Part shown: positions 46,583 to 57,425 of the stretch, piece after piece
How the letters are laid out: every line of letters begins with the position of its first letter
Numbering within the stretch: position 1 is the stretch's first letter
Source of the DNA: Hymenopellis radicata
Lineage: Eukaryota; Basidiomycota; Agaricomycetes; Agaricales; Physalacriaceae
Assembly (NCBI GenBank): GCA_015501595.1
Contig: JADNRX010000001.1
Location: forward strand, 62,001-126,000
DNA length: 64,000 bases
Direction of reading: 5' to 3'
Program-made: the position numbers and the translations under genes
The notes under the pieces: model-generated
The model's input: only the letters and a program-made list of their open reading frames with translations
The model's database searches: none
Told to the model about the DNA's origin: nothing

Positions 46583-48397
46583 ATGGCTACTCAGTATCTG
46601 ATTTTCTTCGCTCAGACGCACCATGACTTCCGGATACCAGAGCTGCAGAGCCTCTCCGAGCTTTACAGTCTCAAAATAGATTTTCTTGAAGAAAACCCTG
46701 ATCCAACGCGACCGTTTATGATTGTCAATCTGGAAAGCGAGGAACACGCCTACCTGCTCGCGAGTAGAAGTATCCTCATAAAGTAAGCTCTTGCGGGATA
46801 TCTGGAATCTAAACTTACAATTGTCAGAGCGGTATACGAGTATTATGGTCATGCGGCGACTTATGAACAGGTACACGCCATCAATCTCGAAAACCGAAGC
46901 AAATGGGAGAAATACATACCGGACACGTCCTTTAAATTCATAATCACGGGTTTCAACCACACCATACCACAGAGGCGCCAACGGGAAGTGGTAGAAACAT
47001 TCTCGTACATGGGTTTCCTCGGCAAGATCGACATGAAGAATCCCGAAATCACTCTTGCTTGTTACGAAGAATGTGCGTGATCCTTGCCTACGGCATCTAC
47101 GAGACTTATCATTGCTTGTAGATGACGCTAAACACGGTACGACGCGTGCCAAACACGAAGGCGATGGTGAATTCAAGCAGGTTTATTTTGGAAGGCTAGT
47201 GAGTTTGACTTTCTCGAGCATATGGTTTACATCATGTTGGTAGGTTGCTACAGGATCTGCTCGGGCTTTGATAGCGATGTTTGATGTCAAGAAGAGGTCT
47301 TATTATGGGAATACAAGCATGGAGGCAGAAATTTCGCTGCTGATGGCGAACCAGACGCTGGTACGGTTGAAACCCGCCAGTAGGCCTTGATCCTCACTTC
47401 ATTTAGGCTTCACCTGGGAAATTGATGTACGACCCCTTCATGGGTACAGGTAGCATGGCATATGTGAGTACTTGTCCCGTATCGCCCATTAAACTGCCCT
47501 CTGACGAGCCACTCAGCCTATTGCTCACTTTGGCGCACAAATGATAGGGTCCGATATCGACGGGCGCCAAATGAGGGGAAAAGGTAAGCGGCAACGCCTT
47601 GTTTGACCTTGACTTTCCTAACGTTCAATAGAGAAGACACCGGGTGTCCTTCGAGCAGCAAGTCAATATGGGGTGGAAGCGAGAGTCATTGACCTGTGCA
47701 CCTTCGATATCACCAACCATCCGTGGAGATGCGGTGAGTTTTTCGATGCAATCATTACGGATCCGCCTTGTACGCGACTATCTTGTTGTTATCGATCCAC
47801 CCTCATACCCTCTTAGATGGTGTTCGAGCTGGGGCGAAAAGGCTGGGACGAAAACAAGAGCTTCCGCCGACAAATTGGCAGCCTATTTTGAACACCGTGC
47901 TGCCCCACGACCGTATGCCGCGTCCTCCATCTGGAGATCTATTGATTTGATCACGTATGTAGAGATGATCAGCCTTACATTCCACCGACAAAGCCGTACG
48001 AGCTCTCAAAACTAGCCGTGGATCTCGTGTTAATGGCGCGGTACTTATTGAGGCACAATGGTCGACTGGTCTTCTTCTTGCCTACGGTCAATGAGGAATA
48101 CGAGGAAGTCGATATACACACCATGTTATGCTCAGGCATGGAGGTTGTGGCAAATTCATTACAGGACTTCGGTTCTTGGGGTCGTAGGGTTAGTCTGTCA
48201 GATTGTCTCCATCACGCGAGCTAACTCTAGGCCGCCTTCTGCAGCTCGTGACGATACGGAAGACGACAAAGGATGCATATCCGCCCCCTTCATTCTCTAG
48301 TAGAGACGAACCATCTACAGGAGATTATACCCCCGCTCACAAGGACTTTCGAGAAAAATATTTCCGCGGTTTTAAGCCTGAAATTAGTGGTTCTTGA
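46583..48397 (+). CDS. TRM11: tRNA (guanine(10)-N2)-methyltransferase catalytic subunit TRM11
   Basis: SAM-dependent methyltransferase that, with Trm112, makes m2G10 in tRNA. Exons: 46583-46782, 46828-47072, 47122-47198, 47244-47360, 47407-47463, 47517-47583, 47632-47769, 47817-47912, 47965-48188, 48245-48397; 457 aa. It opens MATQYLIFFAQTHHDFRIPEL and has QVYFGRLVATGSARALIAMFDVKKRSYYGNTSMEAE. The SAM pocket is YDPFMGTGSMAY, followed by GSDIDGRQMRGKE. The catalytic motif DAIITDPPYGVRAGAKRLG is split by an intron after the first Tyr base. Then come YIPPTKPYELSKLAVDLV, GRLVFFLPT and VANSLQDFGSWGRRLVTI. One acceptor (47963-47964, TAGAG) is inferred from phase. Otherwise the model is firm. Confidence 0.95.
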
Positions 48398-48536
48398 CGC
48401 TGGGGACCTTGTTCGTCGGTGGAGGTGGAGCTATCCGTATGATTGTGGTGTAAATGTACAATTCCTCCCTGGATGTTCTGTGGCAATGTTAATTGACGGC
48501 GACGCGTGCCACGACGCGAAGCACCAACCTAACACG

Positions 48537-48933
48537 CTATTTACTCCATTTCCTTGAGAGTGCCCCGATTTGAGTGCACTCATTGTCTCCTCTAACACAT
48601 ATGACCGTCGCGCCGTCTGAGCTGTCCTTGTCCGGCAGTGTGCATTTTACATCCTCCGGGTATGGACAAGGCAATCGGCAGGCGCTTTCACGCAATCTAA
48701 GGTCGCTGGGCAGAGGTATCTATTACACGAGACTAGTGCAGAAAATCAGCTTCGCTTGTAGAGAAGGCTGGAATAAGAATACCGCTCTCCAAATGCGCCG
48801 CCCACTGTGAAGCTCCAGATGGCTGGTGGTATTCCTGTTGTTGGCGGAACATGCCATCAAAGAATCCAAACTGCGCGTTTACGAATGCACAGAGAAACAG
48901 CAGGACAACGGATAAGCTTGCTCTGGAGAGCAT
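48537..48933 (-). CDS. LCL2: LCL2-like secreted/ER small Cys-rich protein (single-base frameshift)
   Basis: Relative of the fungal 'long chronological lifespan protein 2', linked to ER quality control in yeast. Exons (minus): 48933-48783, 48732-48537; about 115 aa after correction. It has a clear signal peptide (MLSRASLSVVLLFLCAFVNA) and then the family opening QFGFFDGMF, a Gln/His-rich spacer, and the Cys-rich domain SCNRYLCPATLDCV...ADC(P)CPYPEDVKC...ATVICVRG. The predicted splice joins HLES to VSCNR. Between ADC and CPYP one base is missing from a C run (plus-strand GG at 48670-48671), putting the two halves of the CxCP...C signature in different frames. It converges on TRM11. Confidence 0.85.
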
Positions 48934-50635
48934 GGTGGATTAGAATCACCCTCAGCATCGCTCAATTGGGACACGTAGCGAAGTCGGTTGTCGGCCCGAT
49001 GTCCGTGCGATAGGAATACGTTTTTCCCACGACGCAGGTTTGTCGACTTGAGCTTGCAAGAACATCCTTGCCTTGGATCCTCCGCAATGCATCTGGCAAA
49101 TACCAAGTGACTTCTACTTGAGTAACTCTACGGCTTGGCAACGACTTTCTTGCGATGCATTCTCTTTCGAAAAATGCGCATCTTGCTTTGCAAGCCATGA
49201 AGCATCCATGGGTCCACGTCCCGATAGCTGAAACTTCCAACCAGGAGCGTCTACCTCAGTAGTTGCTGATACCTAGACTGTCGACTCTGTTGATGCAGCC
49301 TGCGGCATACCTTTCGCGGGCAGGTCGGCGGGCGGCTTCGCCTTTGGTCAAGGCTAGTCCCGAGAAATCTAAAGGGAAGTATTTGACACCTGTTGGGGTT
49401 GTGCCTACCATGTCCAAGCACTCGCCGAGGGAGACCACAATACAATTCTTAAATGGAATGGATCCTTCGAACAAACTGTAGCTGCCAGTGGGGATGTAAG
49501 ATCCTTTTTATATGACGTTCTACATCTCCGTCGACTACTTACTTAATTTATTGCTCTATTCTAGAGCTTTCAACAACGATGTCCAACGTCCACCGTGCCA
49601 CTTGAGAGAATCCGCCCACTGGCACTCTAGACTGTCACTTCCAAACGCGGTGCGCATCCAGAGGAGGAACGCAGCAATGTCGATAAGTATCAGGACAGCA
49701 ACTTGTCAACCTCTTCAAAGGCCGCCTCTAACTTCTTCCATGGAGTCTAGGGTACGTCGCAGGTATAACGATTTACTACCTATGGGCGCCGAGCTTCGCG
49801 GTGAACGCGTCGCGAAAGGCGGTATGAAGCGCATATGAATCAGGGCCTAGCGGGAACAGGCGCGACGTATCCGGATACGTCCTGTCCAGATATTCGGCGA
49901 TGGCTGGCGAGTGGAGACAATCGCGCCAGTGGACGCGTGAGTTTCTCGTAGAGGTCCTTGACTTCGGAATGCTGGACCCAGACAGTGGCGAATGACAAGC
50001 CTTTGTAACTCAGAGCGTGTCTAAAACGGCCTCAACAAAAACCTTGATCTGCATTCAAACTTAAACCTTACCTGACTTTCAATCCTTAAGGACTGATTGA
50101 AGAGAACGCGCCATTTGGGAGTGTGCCAAGGGAAGGTCGTACAATGTGATCTTCGCCGACACAGTGGTCAGTAAGGAGGTAGAAAGTTCAAAGCACTATC
50201 CATCATCTATAGCGTCGGTGCCATGTCTTTAGGCGTACTCTAAATAGAGTCGGTAGTTCCAACCTACTGTGGACGCGCGGATTGATACAATGCCGTGAAC
50301 CCGTGTTCACCTTAGTGATGATACTGGCGTTCAGTCACGTGCAGCACAAAGCTCTTCGTCAGCCACCGCGAAAAACGCGTCCGGATTTCAAGCGGGTCTC
50401 CTGCGTGGCATCCATGAGATAGATACTTGGGATATCTTTGCGCCGTACCCCCATTGTATTGTTCGTTCAAGATCGTTGTCCCATCGTTTGACCAAGACAC
50501 TTACTGGGTTCCTTTCCGAGCATCCCGGTTGACCGTCATATATAAATGACTGGAACAAAATATATCTTTCTATAGCGCTTGCATCGTACATCCTGAGCTC
50601 TATATTTACAAATAACATTACATCTTGGATTGCAG
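48934..50635. other. Intergenic region, no confident gene
   Basis: Roughly 1.7 kb upstream of LCL2 and downstream of the peroxiredoxin. A minus-strand frame at 49256-49500 (with VVSLGECLDMVGTTPTGVKY) looks mildly protein-like, but no flanking exons or domain could be found. It may be a gene relic. Confidence 0.4.
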
Positions 50636-51249
50636 TCAGAGAGCGGCGAGGATGGCATCAGCACCAGAGACGGTAACACCCGGGCCAGGCTCGAGCTAGA
50701 CGAGAGTGAGTGATTGCCCGTGAGCCGATGAGAGAGTCAACATACCTCGACGTACTTGACGACCAGGTCGTCAATGATCATGGCATACCGGCCGGTACGA
50801 GTACCGAAGCCGATGTGAGCGAGGTCAACAGAAAGACCCATGGCTCCGGACCACGCAGCGTTGGTGTCAGAAAGCATGAGGATCTTATCCTTGACACCTT
50901 CAAAACGGCCCCATCCACTGAGAACGAACGCATCGTTGGCAGCGACGAGCACGATTGCGTCGACGCCCTTAGCCTTGATCTCGTCGTACTTTGCGAGGTA
51001 GGGCGGGAGGTGGTTGACGTGACAGGTGGGCGTGAAGGCGCCGGGAACGGAGAAGAGCACAATCTTCTTGCCTTTCCACGCGTTCGTCAACAATTTAGTG
51101 GGGACACCGCAGGCAAGCTATCGGGATATCAGCCAATCAGTCAAGGGCCGAACGTGCGGGCATACGTTGTCATCGAGCTCGGGGGTATAGGCGATGTAGT
51201 TGAACGTGCCCTCGGGAATCGTATCGCCAACTTTGATTGAAGGTGCCAT
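50636..51249 (-). CDS. Peroxiredoxin, PRX5/PMP20 (Asp f 3-like) type
   Basis: Thiol peroxidase reducing H2O2 and alkyl hydroperoxides. Exons (minus): 51249-51166, 51117-50746, 50695-50636; 171 aa, usual size. It starts MAPSIKVGDTIPEGTFNYIAYTPELDD. The peroxidatic Cys is in FSVPGAFTPTCHVNHLP (residue ~62). A second Cys at residue ~31 (LACGVPTKL) lies where Asp f 3-type enzymes keep theirs. Further blocks are AIVLVAANDAFVLSGWGR, ILMLSDTNAAWSGAMGLSVDL and TRTGRYAMIIDDLVVKYVE. The C-terminus ends SGADAILAAL with no obvious peroxisomal SKL signal, so a cytosolic place is likely. All introns are 48-50 nt and in phase. Confidence 0.95.
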
Positions 51250-51649
51250 GTTTCTAAAGCTTGATGATGGGGGGATAATGCTGAGCAAGAATCGACGCGG
51301 ATGGCTGCCTTTAAGGCGGAGTTAACCGCCTGTGCACGTGAACCACAAGTCCGAATCAAGGATCCGATTCGCGTTGGAATAACACCGGTGGTGTTCTGAC
51401 TGATGCATGATTAACGGTAGGCAGCTGGACTGGCGGGAAACGCGTGTTGATCAAGATGGTATGGACACAAAAGGGGCTAGAACGCGTTGTACAACGATCC
51501 AGTAGCCCCAAACCGCTAAGAAAATCCACACTCTGTTCCCACAACTGCTCTACCATTTGTCCGGATGTACGAAGAAGATCTTCAAACAGACGGCCGAAAG
51601 ACGCGGGTAGGGCGAGTGTTGTGCCCATGTGTTGACACCCGCAGGCATG

Positions 51650-51866
51650 AAGTCTTTCCAACGCTGCCTTGGCCTTTTCGTCATTTCTGGCAGCTTTGGC
51701 GCCCTTGAGCGCTAGGTAAAGGCTTGAATAACCAATACCAGAGCTGGCGGGGGCAGTGTGAACGAATGCCCAAGCACAATCGTAACGCTCACTTGGCTCC
51801 AGTGACAATGACCTTGCCAGTCAAGTCGGATAGGTCGCGGACAGGATCAAAGTGAGAACAGACCAT
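51650..51866 (-). pseudogene. Short-chain dehydrogenase (SDR) 5' relic
   Basis: Two short exons (51866-51793 and from 51743 down) give FDPVRDLSDLTGKVIVTGANSGIGY, the start of a classical SDR with the Rossmann TGxxxGIG loop made across a 49 nt intron. The next part, LALKGAKAARNDEKAKAALERL, matches SDR helix-strand order but lacks about four residues (the strand after GAK). After ~51650 no SDR sequence follows: the NAG and YxxxK motifs are absent, although the frame stays open to 51356. I read it as the 5' end of a decayed gene. A still-transcribed truncated gene cannot be excluded. Confidence 0.6.
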
Positions 51867-52441
51867 ATTGCAGATAAATAAAGAGATGCTGATATCCGTT
51901 TTTTTTGTTCCGCTGAGTTCAAGCGGTCAAGGTCATCGAGAGGACAACATGTTGCCGAAACGAGAGGTGGAAGCCTGCGTTCTTCTTTTCGGCCTGGAGG
52001 ACGTGTCGGGTGCACGGTCGAGTCTCCACTGAGCCAAAGAATAGCGGGGTCTAGGAACCTGCATACGTGTTGATTTCATTGGCCTGGCGGACGTGTCGGT
52101 TGCACGGTTGTTCAAGATTAGAGTAGATCTGCAACCAGAGCGACTTTAACGGTTGCTTTTCAATAAAAAGAGAGAAACACGTATAAAACTAGGCCTAGTG
52201 AAGTATCGCAAAGAGATCTTAGGTCGGCCACAGTGATGAGAACAAGTTGGAGCAAGTATACTCCAATTCAACGGCGTTTAGTGCTAGCGTGTCGACAACT
52301 GAATCCAGTGTAAAGAGACTGCCAAACTGAGTGATTGCCAAGGAGGGATGCTTACGTTAGCGCATCGTGCACGACCATGTGACACAAGCGTGCTTTCAAC
52401 AACGACGGTTTGGAACTCCAACCATCACCATCTCTGCAGCC
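51867..52441. other. Divergent spacer with a duplicated 28 bp motif
   Basis: Upstream region of kinesin-8 and of the SDR relic. The only structure seen is the direct repeat reported separately. Confidence 0.5.
51991..52108 (+). repeat. Direct repeat of 28 bp, 90 bp apart
   Basis: 51991-52018 and 52081-52108 both read GGCCTGGMGGACGTGTCGG then KTGCACGGT, with two mismatches in 28. The 62 bp between copies are unrelated. It could be a small tandem duplication or a paired factor site. Confidence 0.7.
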
Positions 52442-55400
52442 ATGGTCGCCGCAGGCTCCATTACCGTTGCTGGTCAGCTTTTGTTCGATTTTGTATGGAA
52501 CTATCGCTCATTTTACTGCAGTGCGGGTACGCCCACCGACAGCAACCGAAGCCGCTCGTCTTCCTGAGCCATGTTACGACACCACCATTCGCGGCGACGG
52601 TACTCTCTCAACGCCAAAGTCCATCGCCACCAGTTCATCACTGCGCGAGGTCGTCCAAGTTGTGGACGACCGCATTCTTACATTCGATCCGGACGAGAAG
52701 GACAGAGCAAAGGCGTTCATGGAGAGAGGATTCCTGCCGCCAGGGACAAAGCGGTATAAGGATAGGCGGTTCATGTTTGACAGAGTGTTTGACTACGAGG
52801 CAAGGCAGCGAAATGTCTATGAGGGCACAACGCAGCCGCTGCTGAAGGGTCTGCTTGACGGGTACAACGCTACGGTGTTCGCTTACGGGGTGCGTTGTCT
52901 GCCAGTGTCATTCAACCATGTCTCACCAAAAAAACTATAGGCAACCGGATGCGGCAAGACACACACAATAAGCGGAACAGAAGCAGATCCGGCATCATAT
53001 ACCTCACAATGGCCGACCTCTTCCAGCAGATCGAAGACCGACGAGACGACTACAACGTCGATGTCTCCGTCACCTTCCTCGAAATCTACAACGAGGAGAT
53101 CCGCGATCTGCTTGCCGATGCGGGTAGCAACGCCCCTCGAGGCGGTCTGTCCATTAGAGAGGACAAGACCGTCAAGGTCGTTGGCCTCAACGAGCTCAAA
53201 CCCAACTCTGCTGAAGAGGTCAAGGAGATCGTCCTCCAAGGCAACTCGCGCCGGACACAGAGCCCAACACACGCCAACGAAACCTCTTCCCGCTCTCACG
53301 CTGTTCTCCAAGTCCACATTACCCAAGCGCCTCGTACCGCTTCAGTCTCTGAGCAGCGCACAGTGGCCACTCTGTCTATTATTGATCTCGCTGGCAGCGA
53401 ACGCGCCGCTGCGACTAGCAACATGGGCCAGCGGATGGTGGAGGGCGCCAACATTAACAAGTCACTCCTTGCCCTGGGCAACTGTATCAACGCCCTCTGT
53501 GAAAGCGGCGGAGCAGTCCGACACGTCCCTTACCGTAACAGTAAACTCACGCGTCTTCTCAAATTCTCGCTCGGCGGTAACTGCAAGACGGTCATGATTG
53601 TTTGCGTGGCACCCACTTCCATACATTTCGACGACACCCACAACACCCTCATCTATGCCGAACGCGCTACCAAAATCAAGACCAAGGTTGTCACGCGTAA
53701 TGTCGTCAACGTTGATCGCCATGTTGGACGTTATGTGGAGGCTATCAATCGTCTCAACACCGAGATCGCAGAGTTGAAAGCCAAAATCTCTGGCAAAAAC
53801 AACGCTGAGAGCCAGATCCAACAGCGCAAGAGAGCAGAGGCTGCAGCAGAAGTGGAGCGATCAAAGGAGGATATGAAGCTCAAGTTCGAGCAGACGAAGG
53901 ACTCTATTGTGGACGGGGCCCACTGCTCGGGCAAGATTTCTGTAGCCAACATCAAGTTGGCAGCTATACGGGCCCGTTTGGCGGAACTGGACTCCCAGGA
54001 CATCTCTTCATCGGCCGATCTTCAGGCGGAACGTGCTCTGTTATTGGGCCTTGCTGAGCCAGAGGAGAGCGCGATCAAACCCGAATCTGTCCTCTTAACC
54101 AGATTGCAGCGCTCTTCGAACTCTAGAAACATGTTCGACGCGACGATGCGAGCAGTTTCAGAGAGGCGGTCTGAGAAGCTCGACGAATATGGAATAGAGA
54201 TGATCAAACTAGACGCCAGGCGCAGAAAAGCGGAGGTGGAAGCGATGAAAGCCCAACAGGAGAAGGATGCTATGAAGGATGCAGTGGAAGATTTAGCTCA
54301 ACTTATGGTCGCTCTCGTTGGTATGCTGGGCCGATGTACAGTCACTGTCGGCGATGCTGGGAGAGTCCTTGGAGGCGCGTCGGGAGACGATCTACCTCAG
54401 GCTGCAGCCAGCGTCTCTTCATTGCTCAGTCAAGTCAAAGAGAAGAATGACGAGGCTTTCACCAAACTTGTGGGCCACTCCACGAGCGGTTACACGATGG
54501 CTGGCTCTACCGTGTTGGACAGTTACAAGAACTATACCAATCCCACGTTTACACGTCGGGTCAGCTCTGGACCTTCATCTTACTCTAGTTCCCGGCGGTC
54601 GACAGCCTACGATGGGGACTCTTCCTCTGCTTCTCCCCGAAGAAACCATAGATCCCCTAGAAGGTCGATCCGCTCCAGTTTGGCCTCACAACCTTATCGT
54701 AGAGTTTCTGATAAGGAAAGGAAGGTATCCAAGTCCGGCAAGAGCGTGCAATGGAAAGACGAAGCTGGTCGAGGGCATCTCGACGACGGAGGCTCTGGTC
54801 TTTCAGCGCCACCACCCGTCAAAGTTGTTCCTGCAAGTCCCAGTCCAGCCGAACGAACACCGAATGGCCGCAACACGCCGAGTGGTCGTACTACCCCAAC
54901 AGTTCGTCCAGCATCTCGGGCCGGGTCTGAGAGTGAATGGGAGGATGACGACAAGACGGATGACAGCGTCCATCTCTCCGTTTCTCAGTCTAGTTTGAGA
55001 CCACCCAAGCACGCCTACGGGTCGCTTGGATCCGGCCGACGACCTCGCGCGAGTCGCTTAGATCCTGGTTTCCTCAAACCCAAGGGCAAAGCGACGACTT
55101 TGGGCAGTTTGGCAGAGGGCGACGAGAGTGATGAGGAATTTGGTCGACGCGTCCAGCCATTGGGCCCAAGAACCCTCAACTCTCAGGAGGATGAGATTTT
55201 GGGTGAGCGTCATCACCGTAGTGGATCTGGGGGACAGAAGAAGCACGGGAGTCCAGGTCGCCGAGTATCCTCAGCTTCTCGAATGGGTTCAACGCCTGGG
55301 AAGAGTCGTCGACGGTCCAACATTGGTGCTTTGCGCATGGAGAAGACGCGTCGGCGATCCAGCATGATTCCTCAGCTCTCCCCGCCGAACGGGGAGACGC

Positions 55401-55615
55401 GGTCTCGGAGGATGCTGATCGCTAGCCCGGCGAAACGGGTCAAGCGGATTTCCATGTCATCGCGAGGCATGCCGCCCATGCGATTAAAGCCCTTTCCGAC
55501 CTCAACGAGTTCCGCCTCGACCTCGTCGGCTACCAACTCATCCTTCGTGAACGACGGTAATACTAGCATCGGGGACACCAGCATCAACAAATCTTTACGA
55601 CCGACGTGGCGATGA
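52442..55615 (+). CDS. Kinesin-8 family motor (Kip3/Klp5-6-like), single-base frameshift after the P-loop
   Basis: Plus-end directed, microtubule-depolymerising motor controlling spindle length and nuclear position. Exons: 52442-52472, 52522-52889, 52941-55615; 1024 aa after correction. It opens MVAAGSITVAVRVRPPT. Motor motifs: FAYGATGCGKTHTISGT (P-loop, across intron 2), FLEIYNEEIRDLL, NETSSRSHAVLQ (switch I), IIDLAGSERAAAT (switch II), NINKSLLALGNCINAL, VPYRNSKLTRLLKFSLGG. A neck and coiled coil follow (RYVEAINRLNTEIAELKAKI and later helices). A Ser/Arg-rich basic tail could bind microtubules. Between EADP and GIIYLTM the frame shifts: one G appears missing at 52991-52992. No splice site can explain it. 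The ATG at 52442 gives the standard kinesin-8 start. Confidence 0.95.
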
Positions 55616-56780
55616 ATTACGACCGTTATGTGTTAAGACTATTTTATCTACGTGTAACCTGTCTACTATGTACTTGGCTTACGTTGTGAGCTCATTATCA
55701 TGCAGTCATTCCTCTTGTCAATCTCCATGTGTAATAGTATAAATAAGCCATATACCATTGTGTCATATATCGTAGACCGAAATGTATATGTGGGCATTCT
55801 GGACAAGCTTCGTACCAGTGTTCACCAGCGCCACATATGTAAACTTCCATCAACAGGGAAGAACACGGACATGGTTGCCGCTCATCAAGATTTTGATCGT
55901 TTGCTCTGGTGTCACGAACCATGAAAAGCCCTTTGTGTGCTTTCCGCTGCCATGCGCAACAGGATACTTGCACGCTCGCAAGCGAGACACGTAGGGCAGG
56001 CCTTGGAGATGAAGATGTAGATGATGAATAGAATTAAAAGGAGGTATATGGAATCCCATTCTGCAGCCGTTAGTCCAGCATGGCAGTGCATTTCCAATAT
56101 TATCCGCTCACTTTCTCGCTTCCGGGTGTACATCCAGCTGTTCAAGGATAGTGTCACCTAGGTTTGCCATGGCTTTGACTGTATCGGATTACTATTGAGC
56201 GCATGCCGCGACCATTAGACACTGACCAAGCTCAACATCACTTGAATTAAGGTCTTTTACGCTACCTGGGAGGCCGTCCGTCACTGACGCCGTCTAAAGC
56301 ATGTAACAACACGTACCAACGTGAGTTTTAGGTATTACTTGGATGTGATGTCGACTAGAAGGACTACGGTCCCTAAAGGCCACAAACTTCTCGTCCTAGA
56401 GGAGTGCAGTCCTCAGAAAATAGGGATGTAACGCGGGGACGTGAAGACGTACTTCGTAGATTATGTTGAACCCATTTTCTTTGGAGACATGACAGAAAGG
56501 ACAGTGTTTGACGTATGCAGTCGAGTTGGCCTCAAAATCATCAGTTAGACGCACAGCCGGTCGTCTGGAAAAAGGCCAGAATGTGAAGCAATTTGGCATC
56601 GCCTCGGTGAAGGTAATTGACAAGCACTCCAACCCGGAGTTGCCGCCGGCACAGTTCCAATAAGGGGTGATCGTCTGACATCAAGTGTGGCGTATTTAAC
56701 TCGTAATTTCGGAAAGCTAGCTCTTAGCTCTTTATTCTTGAAAAAACTCAAAATGTAAGAAACTTAGAAGCTTCAAAAAG
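55616..56780. other. Intergenic region, 1.2 kb
   Basis: Follows the kinesin stop, with AT-rich 3' flank (AATAGTATAAATAAG). Short frames occur on both strands without domains. Nothing else seen. Confidence 0.5.
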
Positions 56781-56882
56781 AGACCTCGACGTGATTCGAA
56801 CACGTGGCCCTGCGATGTTGCTGTTCGAATCCCGTAGGGGTTTCACTGCAATCGCATGCTCTAACCACTGAGCTACGAAGTC
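56781..56882 (-). tRNA. tRNA-Cys (GCA) with 29 nt intron
   Basis: Read on the minus strand from 56882. The acceptor stem GACTTCG pairs with CGAGGTC (one G-U), with U at the discriminator, typical of Cys. The D arm is GCTC-AGTGGTTA-GAGC. The anticodon stem TGCGA/TCGCA closes a loop TTGCAG-A, giving anticodon GCA. The intron 56845-56817 follows the base after the anticodon, the canonical site. The T arm is ACGTG-TTCGAAT-CACGT. All stems are complete, so the gene looks functional. Confidence 0.93.
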
Positions 56883-57425
56883 TTAGCGGATAGATGGATG
56901 GATGGATGATGTCTCATTTAAGGTGGGTGTCAAGCCGTAATAATAAACCGTCCGTCGCAAGTAGGCTAGGGGCTTCTATGGTAGATTCCCCAGCTACGGA
57001 ATGGAAAGATGATGAGAGAAGAGATGAGTAAATGATGATAGTGAAAGAAAAGAGTAGGGAAGAAGGAGATGTTGAAAGAAGAAGAGGAAAGGAATTGGCA
57101 TGAAAGAAATCTTGTGACGCGACAATGCGGCGGTGGCTCTACTCCTCGCGCACGCGCTTGAGGGGGCGCTCCTCGAGCTCCTTCAGATCCTCCGCGGTCG
57201 AGATGTCGAACCCTCCTCGCCTAACTGCCTTTCGGCATGATGTTGGCGATACGCCCGCTCGACCCTGGCACCCGACTCGTATTCCAGGAATAGTTAGAGT
57301 GCCTACGAAGTCTTGTTGATGTGCAATGTGCAACTCATAACAGCCCAGTCTTCTAGCGGAAGCCAAGAAGATACTTAGAGTTAAACGTTAATTACACAAC
57401 GAGATTGATGGATAAATACAACATG
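56883..57425. other. Simple repeats and purine-rich spacer
   Basis: Directly upstream of the tRNA is a short GGAT tract (about 56888-56910). From about 57000 to 57110 one strand is almost all A/G (GAAAGAAAAGAGTAGGGAAG...). A minus-strand frame ending at 57139 encodes a charged end (ISTAEDLKELEERPLKRV). It might be a lost last exon but could not be linked to any gene. Confidence 0.5.

Noticed and set aside
46562..47176. 205-codon minus-strand open frame
   Set aside because: It lies antisense to firmly supported TRM11 exons 1-2 and has no domain of its own.
47734..47764. Donor-like GTGAGT in TRM11 after 'PWRCG'
   Set aside because: Using it would delete EFFDAIITDPPY, the catalytic motif, so it must stay in the exon.
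49256..49500. Possible exon with VVSLGECLDMVGTTPTG
   Set aside because: Protein-like text but no start, neighbouring exon or family; kept only as a remark in the intergenic entry.
57139..57366. Open frame ending ...KELEERPLKRVREE next to the tRNA
   Set aside because: Could be a lost last exon, but the upstream part and any parent gene are missing.
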